A stretch of DNA of 59,816 nucleotides, from assembly GCA_017547655.1 (NCBI GenBank), contig JAFYPF010000023.1:1-59816 (forward strand). The letters run 5' to 3'. The translations under genes and the position numbers were made by a program. The notes below the pieces were generated by a model. That model worked only from the letters and a program-made list of their open reading frames with translations. It did not search any database and was not told the DNA's origin. Shown here piece by piece: positions 8,236-17,076 of this stretch. This DNA comes from Clostridia bacterium (lineage in GTDB: Bacteria; Bacillota; Clostridia; Oscillospirales; CAG-272). The first letter of the stretch is position 1. Every line of letters begins with the position of its first letter.

Positions 8236-9747
8236 ATGAGTTTGAACAGCAAAAATAAAACTCTTCACAAGCTCTTACTATCCGTATTGTTAATCTTAAT
8301 TACATCGATATGCTGTATCTGTTTTGCATCTGCGGCGGTTATTGATGATGCTACTATACCTAACCTCGTCTTAACCCCAAACTATAATAACCTGAAAGAT
8401 AACAAACCGAGCAGCTATTCTTCTTTGAAATCGGTTTCATTTTCAAGCGATGAGCCTATTGATTCAATATATATTATTTTTTGGGATAATGCCGTAGGCT
8501 TTACCATATCCTCCGTCGATAAAAGCTTTGTTGTAGAAAACACTTTTCTCCACTCATTTACAACACTTCCCGAAGAATTTGCGGACTGTAAAGAATTAAC
8601 AGTTACATTTAACGAAAAAGCAAACATATCCGACGTTTCAGCTTTTAAGAAAGGTCAATTGCCCGATTGGGTTCAAACTTGGAATGCACCTCACGAAAAA
8701 GCCGACCTTTTGTTAAACGTTACACACTTCAGCAACGAACACACTTTCTTTGCAGGTATTATTCCCTACCACGTTGCTAACGGATACCGCACTCAAGTCG
8801 TCTTCTTTACCGAAAATACAAACTCAACCAAAAAACACGAGATGTTAGACGGACTTTGGTCAGTAGGTATTAAGAACTACCCCGTATTAAGCGGCTTTTC
8901 AGAATCTAACACAAAGACCTCTGCCGATGCTCTTAAAGCATTTGCAAAGGATAAAGTTACAGAGGATATGCTTATAGCTTTCCAGACGGAAAATATTAGA
9001 AGATTTCAGCCCCAAGTTATTGTTTCTCACGACCTAAACGGAGAAAACGGTAATGGGCAATACTTATTAAATGCTGAAACCTTAATTAAGGCTATAGAGT
9101 ACGCAAACGACACTTTGATGTATCCCGAATCATCTGCAAAATACGGTGTATGGAACACACCAAAGCTCTATTTACACTTATATACTGAAAACCAAATAAC
9201 CCTGAATCTTGATGAAACATTAGATTTGTTTAACGGAAAAACAGCTTTTCAGGTATCTCAAGAGGGATATAAAGCAAACAAATCACAGCAAAACACCTGG
9301 TTTACCAAGTGGCTTAACGGAAATGATAACAAAAATGATTCAGCATCAAAAATTGAAACTTATTCTCCATGCCTATTTGGTCTGTATCGCACAACGGTAG
9401 GCGAAGATATTCAGAAAAACAGTCTTTTTGAAAACCTCATAAGCTATGATGAACAAATCAGATTGGAACAAGAGTGGCTTGAACAAGAACGTTTAGAACA
9501 AGAAAGACTCGAGCAAGAAGAACAAATGCGACTTGAAGAAGAAAGCAAACGTCTTGAAAGCCTAAAACTTGAATCCATTAAAGAGGAATCAAGAGCTGCC
9601 GCTTCCGAGCAAAAACATCTCGAAGAACAAAAAATTCAAGCACAGGAACAGGCCGAAAGCGGTAAAAACAAAGGTATACTCGCAATTATAGTCTTCACAT
9701 GTTCAATTGCAGTATTAACAGTCATTCTCATAAAAAAATATAAATAA
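8236..9747 (+). CDS. exported protein with coiled coil and C-terminal membrane anchor
   Basis: Unrecognised 503-aa protein. An N-terminal signal sequence (residues about 8-34, ending CICFASAA) leads into a large extracellular domain of mixed alpha/beta character. A Glu/Gln/Leu-rich coiled coil follows (about 410-475, repeating EQERLEQERLEQ), then a single C-terminal membrane helix (IIVFTCSIAVLTVILI) and KKYK. I chose ATG 8236 because GAAAGGA lies upstream and the promoter makes an ATG at 8158 leaderless. It is flanked by terminators and so monocistronic. The layout suggests a surface-displayed or stalked protein. No enzyme motif was found. Confidence 0.75.
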   Translation: MSLNSKNKTLHKLLLSVLLILITSICCICFASAAVIDDATIPNLVLTPNYNNLKDNKPSSYSSLKSVSFSSDEPIDSIYIIFWDNAVGFTISSVDKSFVVENTFLHSFTTLPEEFADCKELTVTFNEKANISDVSAFKKGQLPDWVQTWNAPHEKADLLLNVTHFSNEHTFFAGIIPYHVANGYRTQVVFFTENTNSTKKHEMLDGLWSVGIKNYPVLSGFSESNTKTSADALKAFAKDKVTEDMLIAFQTENIRRFQPQVIVSHDLNGENGNGQYLLNAETLIKAIEYANDTLMYPESSAKYGVWNTPKLYLHLYTENQITLNLDETLDLFNGKTAFQVSQEGYKANKSQQNTWFTKWLNGNDNKNDSASKIETYSPCLFGLYRTTVGEDIQKNSLFENLISYDEQIRLEQEWLEQERLEQERLEQEEQMRLEEESKRLESLKLESIKEESRAAASEQKHLEEQKIQAQEQAESGKNKGILAIIVFTCSIAVLTVILIKKYK

Positions 9748-9777
9748 AAAAAGAATCGCTTTGCGGTTCTTTTTTTG
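9746..9777. terminator. bidirectional terminator
   Basis: Stem AAAGAATCGC (9750-9759) with GCGGTTCTTT (9763-9772) and T's on one side, A's on the other. It serves the 8236 gene and the converging lysR gene. Confidence 0.8.
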
Positions 9778-9797
9778 TTATATACTATTTCTATTTT

Positions 9798-10664
9798 TTA
9801 CACCTGTGTAGAAAAGAATTCCACCATAAAATCCAAGAATGTCTGACGTAATTTGTAATTCGCACTATTGTCATTCCAAAACACATACGTCGGACGATTT
9901 TCCTCCGGAACTGTAGGCACAAACACTACTGTGTCATTTTTCACACCTCGCCATGATGCTTCGGGTCCCAGCGTTACAGCTAACCCAGCGGATACATACT
10001 TTATCATACAGTGTAAATCTTCACAAATCATAGATATTTTAGGCTCAAACCCACACTGATGACATAAATGTATCGTATGATTCCACAAACTATTGTTTTT
10101 GTTGATTAACGCAAAGCACTCTTCCTTTAGGTCCTCAAAATTAACGTATTCTTTTGAGGCTAATGGATGTGTCGCAGATACAAGCAACTTTAGCTTTTCG
10201 GTAATCAGGCACTTTCCGTTACTGTATTTTTCGTTTGGAGGCGTACACGAAATACACATATCGTAATCTTCAAACTCATTTATATTTTTAGCATGGAATA
10301 TTCTAAAATTGACATTCTGATATATCTTTCTGAATTCTATAATACAGTTAATTATGGAATCTCTATGATTCTGCACCAGAAGCATTAACTCTCCGCTTAA
10401 CTCTCCTTCAAAGCTATTAACCCCCTGTATTGCTGAATCCAACTCTGAAACTGACATCGACACAGAACGAAAAAAATCCTCTCCTTTTCGGGTAAGCGTC
10501 AACTTGTTTTTGTACCTATCAAATAAAGGTGTACCCAATTCTTTTTCCAATCGGGAAATAGTTTGAGACATTGCCGGTTGCGGAATCATATGATATTCGG
10601 CTGCTCGCGAAATATTAAGCATTCTTGCAACTGTTAAAAAGTAACGTAATTGTAAAAGCTCCAT
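9798..10664 (-). CDS. LysR-family transcriptional regulator
   Basis: This 288-aa protein has an N-terminal winged helix-turn-helix (residues 1-60, with LNISRAAEYHMIPQPAMSQTISRLEKELG) and a C-terminal type 2 periplasmic-fold effector domain. LysR proteins usually control a divergent neighbour and themselves in response to a small ligand. The divergent gene here is a carboxylate-type permease at 10792, and their promoters share the same -35 region. The effector is probably the permease substrate, which is inference. Confidence 0.93.
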   Translation of the reverse strand: MELLQLRYFLTVARMLNISRAAEYHMIPQPAMSQTISRLEKELGTPLFDRYKNKLTLTRKGEDFFRSVSMSVSELDSAIQGVNSFEGELSGELMLLVQNHRDSIINCIIEFRKIYQNVNFRIFHAKNINEFEDYDMCISCTPPNEKYSNGKCLITEKLKLLVSATHPLASKEYVNFEDLKEECFALINKNNSLWNHTIHLCHQCGFEPKISMICEDLHCMIKYVSAGLAVTLGPEASWRGVKNDTVVFVPTVPEENRPTYVFWNDNSANYKLRQTFLDFMVEFFSTQV

Positions 10665-10686
10665 CTTTATCCCCTACTTCATTCTA

Positions 10687-10757
10687 AATATATGTTGTAT
10701 AGTATATTATATATACCAAATCATATATTTGTCAATAGTCATTTTAACAAGTATAAT
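10687..10757. promoter_or_regulatory. overlapping divergent promoters and dyads of lysR and the permease
   Basis: Plus strand: -35 TTGTCA (10729-10734), 17 bases, -10 TATAAT (10752-10757). Minus strand: -35 TTGACA (10730-10735), 18 bases, -10 TATAAT (10706-10711). The two -35 boxes overlap by five bases. ATATATG (10687-10693) and CATATAT (10722-10728) form an inverted repeat around the lysR -10, a plausible LysR site. Confidence 0.7.
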
Positions 10758-10791
10758 ATCATTTGGAAAAAAAATTACGGAGGTATGCTAT

Positions 10792-12045
10792 ATGGATCTC
10801 ATATCATTAATCGTTTTATGTCTCACGCTTGTTATAGCATTTGTCTTTAAACTAAACAGCGGACTTGTTGCAATTGCTGTTTCTATGATTCTTGCCTTAA
10901 TTGTGGGAATACCTGAAAAATTTCTAATATCATCTTTTAACAATTCCCTCTTTTTAATGTTGTTGGGCGTAATGTATTTATTTAGCATCGCTCAAGAAAA
11001 CAAAACGCTCGAACTGTTGTCAAAGAAAATGTTTTCCTTATGCAAAGGAAATGCAAAAGCTTTGCCTATAGTTATTTTCTTTGTTCCGGCAATAATTTCA
11101 GCAATTGGTCCCGGTCTCATATCTGTAACCGCATTAGTAAGTGTTTTGATCGTTTCATTGGCTAAAGAAATGGATACACCCGCAATACGCCTTGTTCCTT
11201 TCGGTATGCTCGGCGCATTCGCAGGTGGACTTTCAACTATCACTCCATCCGGAATTGTTGCATTAAATCTTGCAAAAGAAAACGGAATTGAGGGTTTGGG
11301 AAGCTCTATGCCTTGGAAAATGGCATTGACATGCTTTATTTACGCGGTAATTCTCTACTTCTTCGTATTCAAATGGCATAAAGTAAAGAAAAAATCCCTT
11401 CCTGTTAATAACGAAAACACTTCTGAAGCAATCCCCCCATTTTCTTCGAAACAAATTATCACCCTAATTGGAATTTTAGTCGTTGCAATAGTATCGTCAG
11501 TCTTTAAGCTCAACGTAGGGCTTACCTCATTCGTGGTTGCTGTTATATTAACTTTGCTTAAGGTAGCCGATGAAGGCGCAGCTCTTAAAAAAGCTCCTTG
11601 GAATACACTTATTATGATTACGGGTGTTGGAATACTCATTTCCTTGGTTACAGAGTTAGGTGGTATTGATTTACTTTCTTCTACTCTATCTAAACTTTCG
11701 ACAACAAAAACGGTTGCCGCAATGATGGCCCTTCTCAGTGGTGTAATGTCGTGGTTCTCTTCTGCCTCCGGCGTTGTAATGCCCACCTTAATCCCCACTG
11801 TACCTGATATGGTTCAGTCTGTTCAAGGAGCAAATGCAATTGAACTCGTAAACTGTATCGCTATAGGCTCGAATATGGCTGCTCTCAGTCCGCTTTCAAG
11901 TTGCGGCGCATTGATGCTGGCAGCATACTCCTCATCTGAAAACGTTACCGCAAAAGAAAGAAATAAAATGTTCTTAAATTTGTTTATACTCTCTGCGTGT
12001 GCATTAGCACTCACCGCCATTTGTGCTTTGATAGGTATTTACTAA
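10792..12045 (+). CDS. MatC/SLC13-like carboxylate permease
   Basis: The 417-aa protein has about 11-12 hydrophobic helices and the pattern of the ion-transporter superfamily, closest to MatC-type dicarboxylate carriers: FFVPAIISAIGPGLISVTALVSVL, a PFGMLGAFAGGLSTITPSG loop, a central charged loop (about 205-220), and a second half with SSASGVVMPTLIPTVPDM. The substrate is probably a di- or tricarboxylate, but the sequence does not settle this. ATG 10792 is chosen because ACGGAGG lies at 10777-10783, 8 bases upstream. It is controlled from the shared region with lysR. Confidence 0.85.
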   Translation: MDLISLIVLCLTLVIAFVFKLNSGLVAIAVSMILALIVGIPEKFLISSFNNSLFLMLLGVMYLFSIAQENKTLELLSKKMFSLCKGNAKALPIVIFFVPAIISAIGPGLISVTALVSVLIVSLAKEMDTPAIRLVPFGMLGAFAGGLSTITPSGIVALNLAKENGIEGLGSSMPWKMALTCFIYAVILYFFVFKWHKVKKKSLPVNNENTSEAIPPFSSKQIITLIGILVVAIVSSVFKLNVGLTSFVVAVILTLLKVADEGAALKKAPWNTLIMITGVGILISLVTELGGIDLLSSTLSKLSTTKTVAAMMALLSGVMSWFSSASGVVMPTLIPTVPDMVQSVQGANAIELVNCIAIGSNMAALSPLSSCGALMLAAYSSSENVTAKERNKMFLNLFILSACALALTAICALIGIY

Positions 12046-12078
12046 TAATTAAACATCTCTTGCATACATATCACAAAC

Positions 12079-12133
12079 AAAATCCCCTTATTGTAAGTCT
12101 TGTATTTCTCAAGCATTACATTAAGGGGATTTT
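12079..12133. terminator. bidirectional terminator between permease and glyS
   Basis: AAAATCCCCTTA (12079-12090) pairs with TAAGGGGATTTT (12122-12133). The 31-base interior also folds (TGTAA/TTACA and CTTG/CAAG). Confidence 0.8.
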
Positions 12134-12166
12134 AATTTATATGAGTATAGTCACGTCTTTTTCCTA

Positions 12167-13558
12167 TTAGAAGCTAATCTTGCTCTGGATATATTCTTCA
12201 AGGCTGTCAATAGAAACACGAACCTGTTCCATTGTATCACGGTCTCTTACAGTTACACAACCATCTTCCTTGGAATCAAAGTCATAGGTAATGCAGAGAG
12301 GTGTACCGATTTCGTCCTGACGGCGATATCTCTTACCAATAGAACCTGTTTCATCAAAGTCAACCATAAACTTCTTAGCCAACTTCTCATAAACCTCGCC
12401 CGCCTCCTCGGAAAGCTTCTTCGAAAGAGGAAGTACTGCGCACTTGAAGGGAGCAAGAGCAGGATGAAGTCTAAGTACGTTTCTTACGTCGCCTTCAGCA
12501 ATTTCTTCTTCGTCGTATGCATCAATGAGGAACGCCAAAACAACACGGTCAGCACCCAACGAAGGCTCAATACAGTAAGGAACATATCTTTCGTTTGTTT
12601 CGGGATCAAAGTAGCTGAGATCCTTGCCTGAATGCTCTGAATGTGCCTTAAGGTCAAAGTCAGTACGGTCTGCTATACCCCAAAGCTCACCCCAACCAAA
12701 CGGGAACAAGAACTCAAAGTCTGTAGTTGCATTTGAATAGTGAGAAAGTTCCTCGGGCTCGTGGTCACGAAGTTTGAGGTTTTCTTTCTTCATACCAAGT
12801 GAATAAAGGAATTCTGCGCAGAAATTCTTCCAATATGCAAACCATTCAAGGTCAGTACCGGGCTTACAGAAGAACTCGAGCTCCATCTGTTCAAATTCAC
12901 GTGTACGGAAAGTAAAGTTTCCGGGGGTAATTTCATTTCTGAAAGATTTACCGATCTGCGCTATGCCGAAAGGAATCTTCTTTCTTGTTGTTCTCTGTAC
13001 GTTTGCAAAGTTTACAAAAATACCTTGAGCGGTTTCGGGACGCATATAAATTTGAGACTGTGAATCCTCTGTTACACCCTGGAACGTCTTAAACATCATA
13101 TTGAATTTACGAATAGGTGTAAAATCACTCTTTCCGCAACCGGTACAAGCTACTCCGTTTTCAGCAATAAAGTTTGACATTTCTTCATTTGTCATACCCT
13201 CAACTTTAACGTCCTTGCCATTTTCCTTTGCCCATTCTTCAATAAGCTTGTCAGCTCTGTGTCTCATTTTACAAGACTTACAGTCAATAAGCGGATCGTT
13301 AAAGTTTACAACGTGTCCCGACGCAACCCATACTTCAGGGTTCATTAAAATTGCACTGTCAAGACCTACGTTAAGCTTAGATTCCTGAACAAACTTCTTC
13401 CACCAAGCTTTTTTTACATTGTTCTTTACTTCAACACCAAGAGGTCCGTAATCCCAAGAGTTCGCAAGTCCTCCGTATATTTCAGAACCGCTGAATACAA
13501 ATCCTCGATTCTTGCATAAAGCAACAATTTTCTCCATCGTCTTTTCTGTGTTATTCAT
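12167..13558 (-). CDS. glyS: glycine-tRNA ligase, single-chain homodimeric type
   Basis: This class II synthetase charges tRNA-Gly. The 463-aa protein is the alpha2 type, recognised by [23 protein letters not shown] at the N-terminus, motif 2 [25 protein letters not shown], motif 3 [14 protein letters not shown] and a C-terminal anticodon-binding domain. A Cys group ([11 protein letters not shown] and CTGCGKSD) lies in the insertion. It is 23 bases downstream of the LCP gene with no T-box leader between them, so it is probably transcribed with it. Confidence 0.97.
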   Translation of the reverse strand: MNNTEKTMEKIVALCKNRGFVFSGSEIYGGLANSWDYGPLGVEVKNNVKKAWWKKFVQESKLNVGLDSAILMNPEVWVASGHVVNFNDPLIDCKSCKMRHRADKLIEEWAKENGKDVKVEGMTNEEMSNFIAENGVACTGCGKSDFTPIRKFNMMFKTFQGVTEDSQSQIYMRPETAQGIFVNFANVQRTTRKKIPFGIAQIGKSFRNEITPGNFTFRTREFEQMELEFFCKPGTDLEWFAYWKNFCAEFLYSLGMKKENLKLRDHEPEELSHYSNATTDFEFLFPFGWGELWGIADRTDFDLKAHSEHSGKDLSYFDPETNERYVPYCIEPSLGADRVVLAFLIDAYDEEEIAEGDVRNVLRLHPALAPFKCAVLPLSKKLSEEAGEVYEKLAKKFMVDFDETGSIGKRYRRQDEIGTPLCITYDFDSKEDGCVTVRDRDTMEQVRVSIDSLEEYIQSKISF

Positions 13559-13581
13559 GATGATTCTCCTATATATTGTTT

Positions 13582-14646
13582 TTATTTATATTCTTCATAA
13601 GCGCCAACGGCTTCGTAAATACTCGGTATAAATACCTCTTCTCCGTACACTTCGGTCGTGTATCCCGGATATGTAACTGTTTTGGTATCATATTTCGGAA
13701 ATGAGAAAAACAAATCCATATGTTCTTTAAAGTCATCTACAGTAAATTCGGTCTCGAAATACCCCACTATATCGGAAAATAACGAAACTGCAGTCCCTAT
13801 ATATGCGGGAGATGTCAGCTTATAAACCAATGACCTTGAAAAATCAACAATAAGTCTTTCGCGATTCAAATTTGAACCTACCGGAAAATCCGTAAACCTC
13901 AACATCGATACAGCCTGCTTCGGTGTCAGCTCTTGATACCCCGCCTTTAAATCAATTTCGTATTTTTCACTCTCGTCAACTTGAACCATATCACATGGTA
14001 CGTCATACGATATATTACCTATTTTTTTCAAAGCCTTAACGCCGTCTTCGATGCTGATAACCATCAAATGCTCGACCTTTATACCGGTCAATGCAAATAC
14101 ACAGTTCACCATATAAGAAGCGCCCTTTTCACTGTAAAGCTTGGCTATAGTCTTATTTGTCGATTTATTTACAACAGTGTTGGCGGGAATAGATGAAAAC
14201 ATAAACGTCTTGCTTGATCTATCAATTTTCACCAACAATAATGCGTCTGCTAAAATCTCTTTCTTTTTAACATACAAACCGTTTTCGTCATATCCCGACT
14301 CCTTGTAGTTAAACAAGCTCGGCTGATAGTCGGTACTTACAAACAAAAAAGTTGTGGACGACACCTCTCCATCAGGAAGCGCAATTTCAGGCTCCTCTTG
14401 GGGTTCTTCATTCTTTGCTGATTCCTTAACCGTATTATTATCAGCCCCTGACGACGTATCATTTTCTGACTGAGTAAGCGCCGAAAGAGTCTTTTTCGCA
14501 GTCTCCTCTTCCGCAACTGTACTATCCTCAAGTGTAGGAGTGGAAAAACTAAATGACATCGTCTTGTTCAATACAGTAAACATAAGCGCACCAAGTATAC
14601 ACAAGGACAACACGAATGATATTAAAAAATCCCTGATTGAACGCAT
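13582..14646 (-). CDS. LCP (LytR-CpsA-Psr)-like membrane protein, divergent
   Basis: LCP enzymes attach teichoic acid or polysaccharide to peptidoglycan outside the cell. This 354-aa protein has one N-terminal membrane helix (about 10-30), a Thr/Glu/Ser-rich linker (35-95) and an LCP-like domain: [18 protein letters not shown], the [16 protein letters not shown] stretch and [19 protein letters not shown] followed by NRERL. The usual arginine cluster is partly replaced, so activity is uncertain. ATG 14646 is preferred over a start 30 bases upstream because GGAGGGAG sits 5-12 bases before it. It may be read from the tRNA-Arg promoter. Confidence 0.75.
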   Translation of the reverse strand: MRSIRDFLISFVLSLCILGALMFTVLNKTMSFSFSTPTLEDSTVAEEETAKKTLSALTQSENDTSSGADNNTVKESAKNEEPQEEPEIALPDGEVSSTTFLFVSTDYQPSLFNYKESGYDENGLYVKKKEILADALLLVKIDRSSKTFMFSSIPANTVVNKSTNKTIAKLYSEKGASYMVNCVFALTGIKVEHLMVISIEDGVKALKKIGNISYDVPCDMVQVDESEKYEIDLKAGYQELTPKQAVSMLRFTDFPVGSNLNRERLIVDFSRSLVYKLTSPAYIGTAVSLFSDIVGYFETEFTVDDFKEHMDLFFSFPKYDTKTVTYPGYTTEVYGEEVFIPSIYEAVGAYEEYK

Positions 14647-14744
14647 ATTTCTCCCTCCTATCTCCTTATCTGTCAAACTATAATGTTTTATCTTTCAATT
14701 ATTTTTCGATATTATAACAATCAAATGCTAATAAATACACGTTT

Positions 14745-14819
14745 TGGCACCCGCAACAGGAATCGAACCTGTAACTAACCCTTAGGAGGGGTTTGTTATA
14801 TCCATTTAACTATGCAGGC
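14745..14819 (-). tRNA. tRNA-Arg(CCT)
   Basis: Minus strand. Cloverleaf with acceptor GCCTGCA/TGCGGGT (G-T pairs at 1-72 and 4-69), D arm, anticodon stem AACCC/GGGTT around CTCCTAA (anticodon CCT, reads AGG), T loop TTCGATT with ACAGG/CCTGT, discriminator G and encoded CCA. Confidence 0.93.
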
Positions 14820-14838
14820 ACAATAAATCCACCTTACT

Positions 14839-14867
14839 ATTATAACATATATACATATAAAATTCAA
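14839..14867 (-). promoter_or_regulatory. sigma-A promoter of tRNA-Arg
   Basis: Minus strand: -35 TTGAAT (14862-14867), 17 bases, -10 TATAAT (14839-14844). It may also drive the LCP gene and glyS, because no terminator is evident after the tRNA. Confidence 0.7.
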
Positions 14868-14958
14868 GGTGTTTTTCAATTTTGTTCCTACAATAAATTC
14901 ATTAAATACACTAAAAAAATCATTTATTCCTATAAAGTAAACCCTCAATATAAACAAA

Positions 14959-15346
14959 AATAAATAATCCTCGCAACGGAGACACTTCGTAAAGAAGTAG
15001 TCTCCGTTTTTCTATATGAAAAGAAAATGACACTTTCAATTTTTGAAAGTGTCATAGTGGGTTACATACTTTGAGATGGGTAAATACCTACCGAAAAAAG
15101 GAATGTATTATTTCGGCAGGTAAAATGATATATCTCTTACGAGATATGATATACGGCGAAAGCCGTATGATATATTTCCACTTCGTGAAAATATGATATA
15201 ATATCCGTTCCTCAATATGCCGCAGGCATATATCATCGCTCGCAGAGCGATATCATATCGAAGATATATCACCCGTTCCGCATAGGAACGGATATCATTG
15301 GTGCACCTTCCTTACGGAGGGTGCACCAAAGCGAGGATTATTTATT
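14959..15346. mobile_element. MITE-like element of tandem hairpins with 16-bp terminal inverted repeats
   Basis: Perfect 16-bp inverted ends AATAAATAATCCTCGC (14959-14974) and its complement (15331-15346) bound a 388-bp non-coding element. Inside are a terminator-like hairpin AACGGAGAC/GTCTCCGTT (14975-15008), a hairpin around 15027-15055 with stem TGACACTTTCAA, an imperfect one at 15088-15120, and an array of small hairpins (15125-15327) with loops such as TTAC, GAAA, GCA and GAA. The hairpins are separated by ATGATAT-type spacers. The right end overlaps two bases of the trpB stop codon. No ORF is present. Confidence 0.7.
15125..15327. repeat. array of about eight small hairpins
   Basis: Readable stems include TATCTC/GAGATA, ATACGGC/GCCGTAT, ATATGCC/GGCATAT, ATCGCTC/GAGCGAT, ATATC/GATAT, CCGTTCC/GGAACGG and GGTGCACC/GGTGCACC. 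An outer pairing ATATCCGTTCC (15201-15211) with GGAACGGATAT could enclose several. Stem sequences differ but the spacers are shared. Confidence 0.7.
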
Positions 15347-16565
15347 ATCTGATGCCGTAATTATCAATAACGTAATCCATATCCTTATCGCCTCTTCCCG
15401 AGAGGTTAATAAGAATTGAACCCTTATCCATCTTCTTTGCAAGCTTCATACCGTACGCAACGGCGTGAGCACTTTCAATGGCAGGAATAATACCTTCAAG
15501 TCTTGACAACGCAAAGAATGCATCTATCGTCTCTTCGTCGTCAATAACATCGTAAACTACTCTTCCGATGTCGTGCAAGAACGCATGTTCGGGACCTGAC
15601 GAAGGATAGTCGAGTCCGCTTGCTACGGAATATACGGGAGCAGGATCGCCATTTTCATCCTTTAGCATAATACTGTTGAATCCGTGCATAATTCCCTCTG
15701 TTCCGTATTTCAAGCTTGCTGCGTGGTCACCCAATTTAGGACCTCTTCCAAGAGGTTCAACGCCGTATATATCAACGGGATCGTTCAAAAAGCCTGCAAA
15801 AAGCCCTGCCGCATTACTTCCGCCACCGACACAAGCAACAATAGAGCTCGGCAAGTGTCCTGTCATTTCAACAAACTGTTCTCTTGCTTCAATACCTACA
15901 ATGCTCTGAAAATCACGAACCATCATCGGGAACGGATGCGGTCCCAACACAGAACCGATACAATAAATAGAATCCTTGTATTCCTTGCTGTATGCATCAA
16001 AAGCAGCATCAACAGCCTCTTTCAGCGTCTGAAGTCCGTGGGTTACTTCAACAACGTTTGCGCCGAGTATCTTCATTCTCGCAACGTTGGGAGCCTGTTT
16101 TTTAATATCAACAGAACCCATATATATATCACATTCAAGTCCGAAATACGCCGCCGCAGTTGCAAGCGCAACACCGTGCTGTCACGCACCCGTCTCTGCA
16201 ATCACTTTCTTCTTGCCCATATATTTTGCAAGCAAAGCTTCGCCCATACAGTGATTAAGCTTGTGTGCGCCGGAGTGGTTCAAATCTTCACGCTTCGCAT
16301 AAAGCTGTACCTTCCCCCCGAGCGCATCTGAAAGTCTTTCAAGATGTGTTACGGGTGTAGGTCTGCCCTGAAATTCTTTTCTGATTCGTCTGAGCTCTGC
16401 AATAAATTTTCTCGACTGACAAATGGAGTAATACGCCTCTGTAATTTCAGCCATTGCCGCCTTTAATTTATCGTCAATATATACACCGCCGTATTTTCCG
16501 AAGTAACCGTTCTCATCAGGATAGTTGTTAAAATAAGTATCAAAATCAATTCCGTTAAATTTCAT
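15345..16565 (-). pseudogene. trpB: tryptophan synthase beta chain, interrupted by in-frame TGA
   Basis: TrpB joins indole and serine to make tryptophan with PLP. The reading frame is intact over 406 codons except for TGA at 16182-16184 (codon 128). The first 127 residues include the PLP-lysine motif HSGAHKLN (K102). The remainder starts [22 protein letters not shown] and runs to the normal end [11 protein letters not shown]. The stop replaces the second glycine of the conserved ETGAGQHG loop, one base from GGA. It is probably a nonsense-mutated gene. A sequencing error or a strain variant is possible. No trpA or other trp gene is nearby. A tryptophan T-box lies upstream. Confidence 0.85.
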
Positions 16566-16620
16566 AATATGTTTCCTCCAATTTATATATAGTTGTTTTT
16601 ATTTACAAGTTATATGCGGC

Positions 16621-16659
16621 TCACTTCAAGCCCCGCCATCGTCTGTTTAAAAGCTTCAT
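16621..16659 (-). CDS. possible 12-codon leader ORF with one Trp codon
   Basis: Between the T-box terminator and trpB, GGGAGG (16668-16673) lies 8 bases before ATG (16657-16659) of a 12-codon frame, MKLLNRRWRGLK, ending in TGA. The good ribosome site and the single TGG codon are what make it noticeable. It could be chance, because a second frame here also reads like protein but lacks a start codon. Confidence 0.25.
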   Translation of the reverse strand: MKLLNRRWRGLK

Positions 16660-16690
16660 AAATAATTCCTCCCTTTTGTTCCTTAAAACA

Positions 16691-16725
16691 AAAAATCCCC
16701 GACAGAACACATATTCTGTCAAGGA
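16691..16725 (-). terminator. T-box terminator hairpin
   Basis: Minus strand: CTTGACAGAA pairs with TTCTGTCGGGG around TATGTG, followed by ATTTTTTG. Confidence 0.8.
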
Positions 16726-16983
16726 CGAATAAACATCTTATCCGCGTTGCCACCTTGATTCACGGTAAATACACCGCACACCTTTGCAAGATACAAACAT
16801 ATCTCCGACTTCTTACGGGAGTCATATTTCCGTCGCAGAATACTCGGCATATTAAATCGCTTTTGACTGCGCCCTCCGCGGTCCATTTAATGCTCTGTTT
16901 TTCATCGGGCTCTCATCCTTCCCCGACTCTCTGTGGAATCATAAACATTTTTATCTCCGCATCAACGGTTTATTTATAACTAT
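16691..16983 (-). promoter_or_regulatory. T-box leader, tryptophan type, upstream of trpB
   Basis: The leader has a Stem I with AGAGAGTCGG and GATGAGAGCCCGATG, a specifier region reading AAATGGACC (codon TGG, Trp), and the T-box AAGGTGGCAACGCGG (16742-16756). The TGGC in it would pair with a tRNA end whose discriminator is G, as in tRNA-Trp. A terminator hairpin (ACAGAA/TTCTGT, 16691-16725) with TTTTTT follows. Uncharged tRNA-Trp would allow read-through into trpB. Confidence 0.9.
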
Positions 16984-16989
16984 GTATGG

Positions 16990-17018
16990 ATTATAACATC
17001 ATTCTCTCCTCTTGTCAA
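16990..17018 (-). promoter_or_regulatory. sigma-A promoter of the T-box/trpB unit
   Basis: Minus strand: -35 TTGACA (17013-17018), 17 bases, -10 TATAAT (16990-16995), a perfect consensus promoter. Confidence 0.85.
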
Positions 17019-17032
17019 TAGCATTTAGCTAA

Positions 17033-17067
17033 AAAAAGAACTGCTGCATTTTTGCAACAGTTCCATC
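17033..17067 (-). terminator. terminator of the cobalamin operon
   Basis: Minus strand: GGAACTGTTGCA, loop AAAA, TGCAGCAGTTC, then seven T's. Confidence 0.9.
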
Positions 17068-17076
17068 TTTGTACTT

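Noticed and set aside
13559-13581. T-box leader in front of glyS
   Set aside because: Only 23 bases separate it from the LCP gene and no T-box motif was found.
15125-15327. CRISPR-like array of palindromic repeats
   Set aside because: Stem sequences all differ, spacers are short and shared rather than unique, and no cas genes are near. It is a hairpin array inside a transposon-like element.
16182-16184. TGA in trpB read as glycine or selenocysteine
   Set aside because: TGA ends der, era and other genes here, so it is a normal stop. The following sequence has only a 5-bp stem, and this glycine position is not known as selenocysteine in TrpB.
15684-16331. 215-codon frame antisense to trpB
   Set aside because: Shadow of the trpB frame, with no ribosome site or family pattern.
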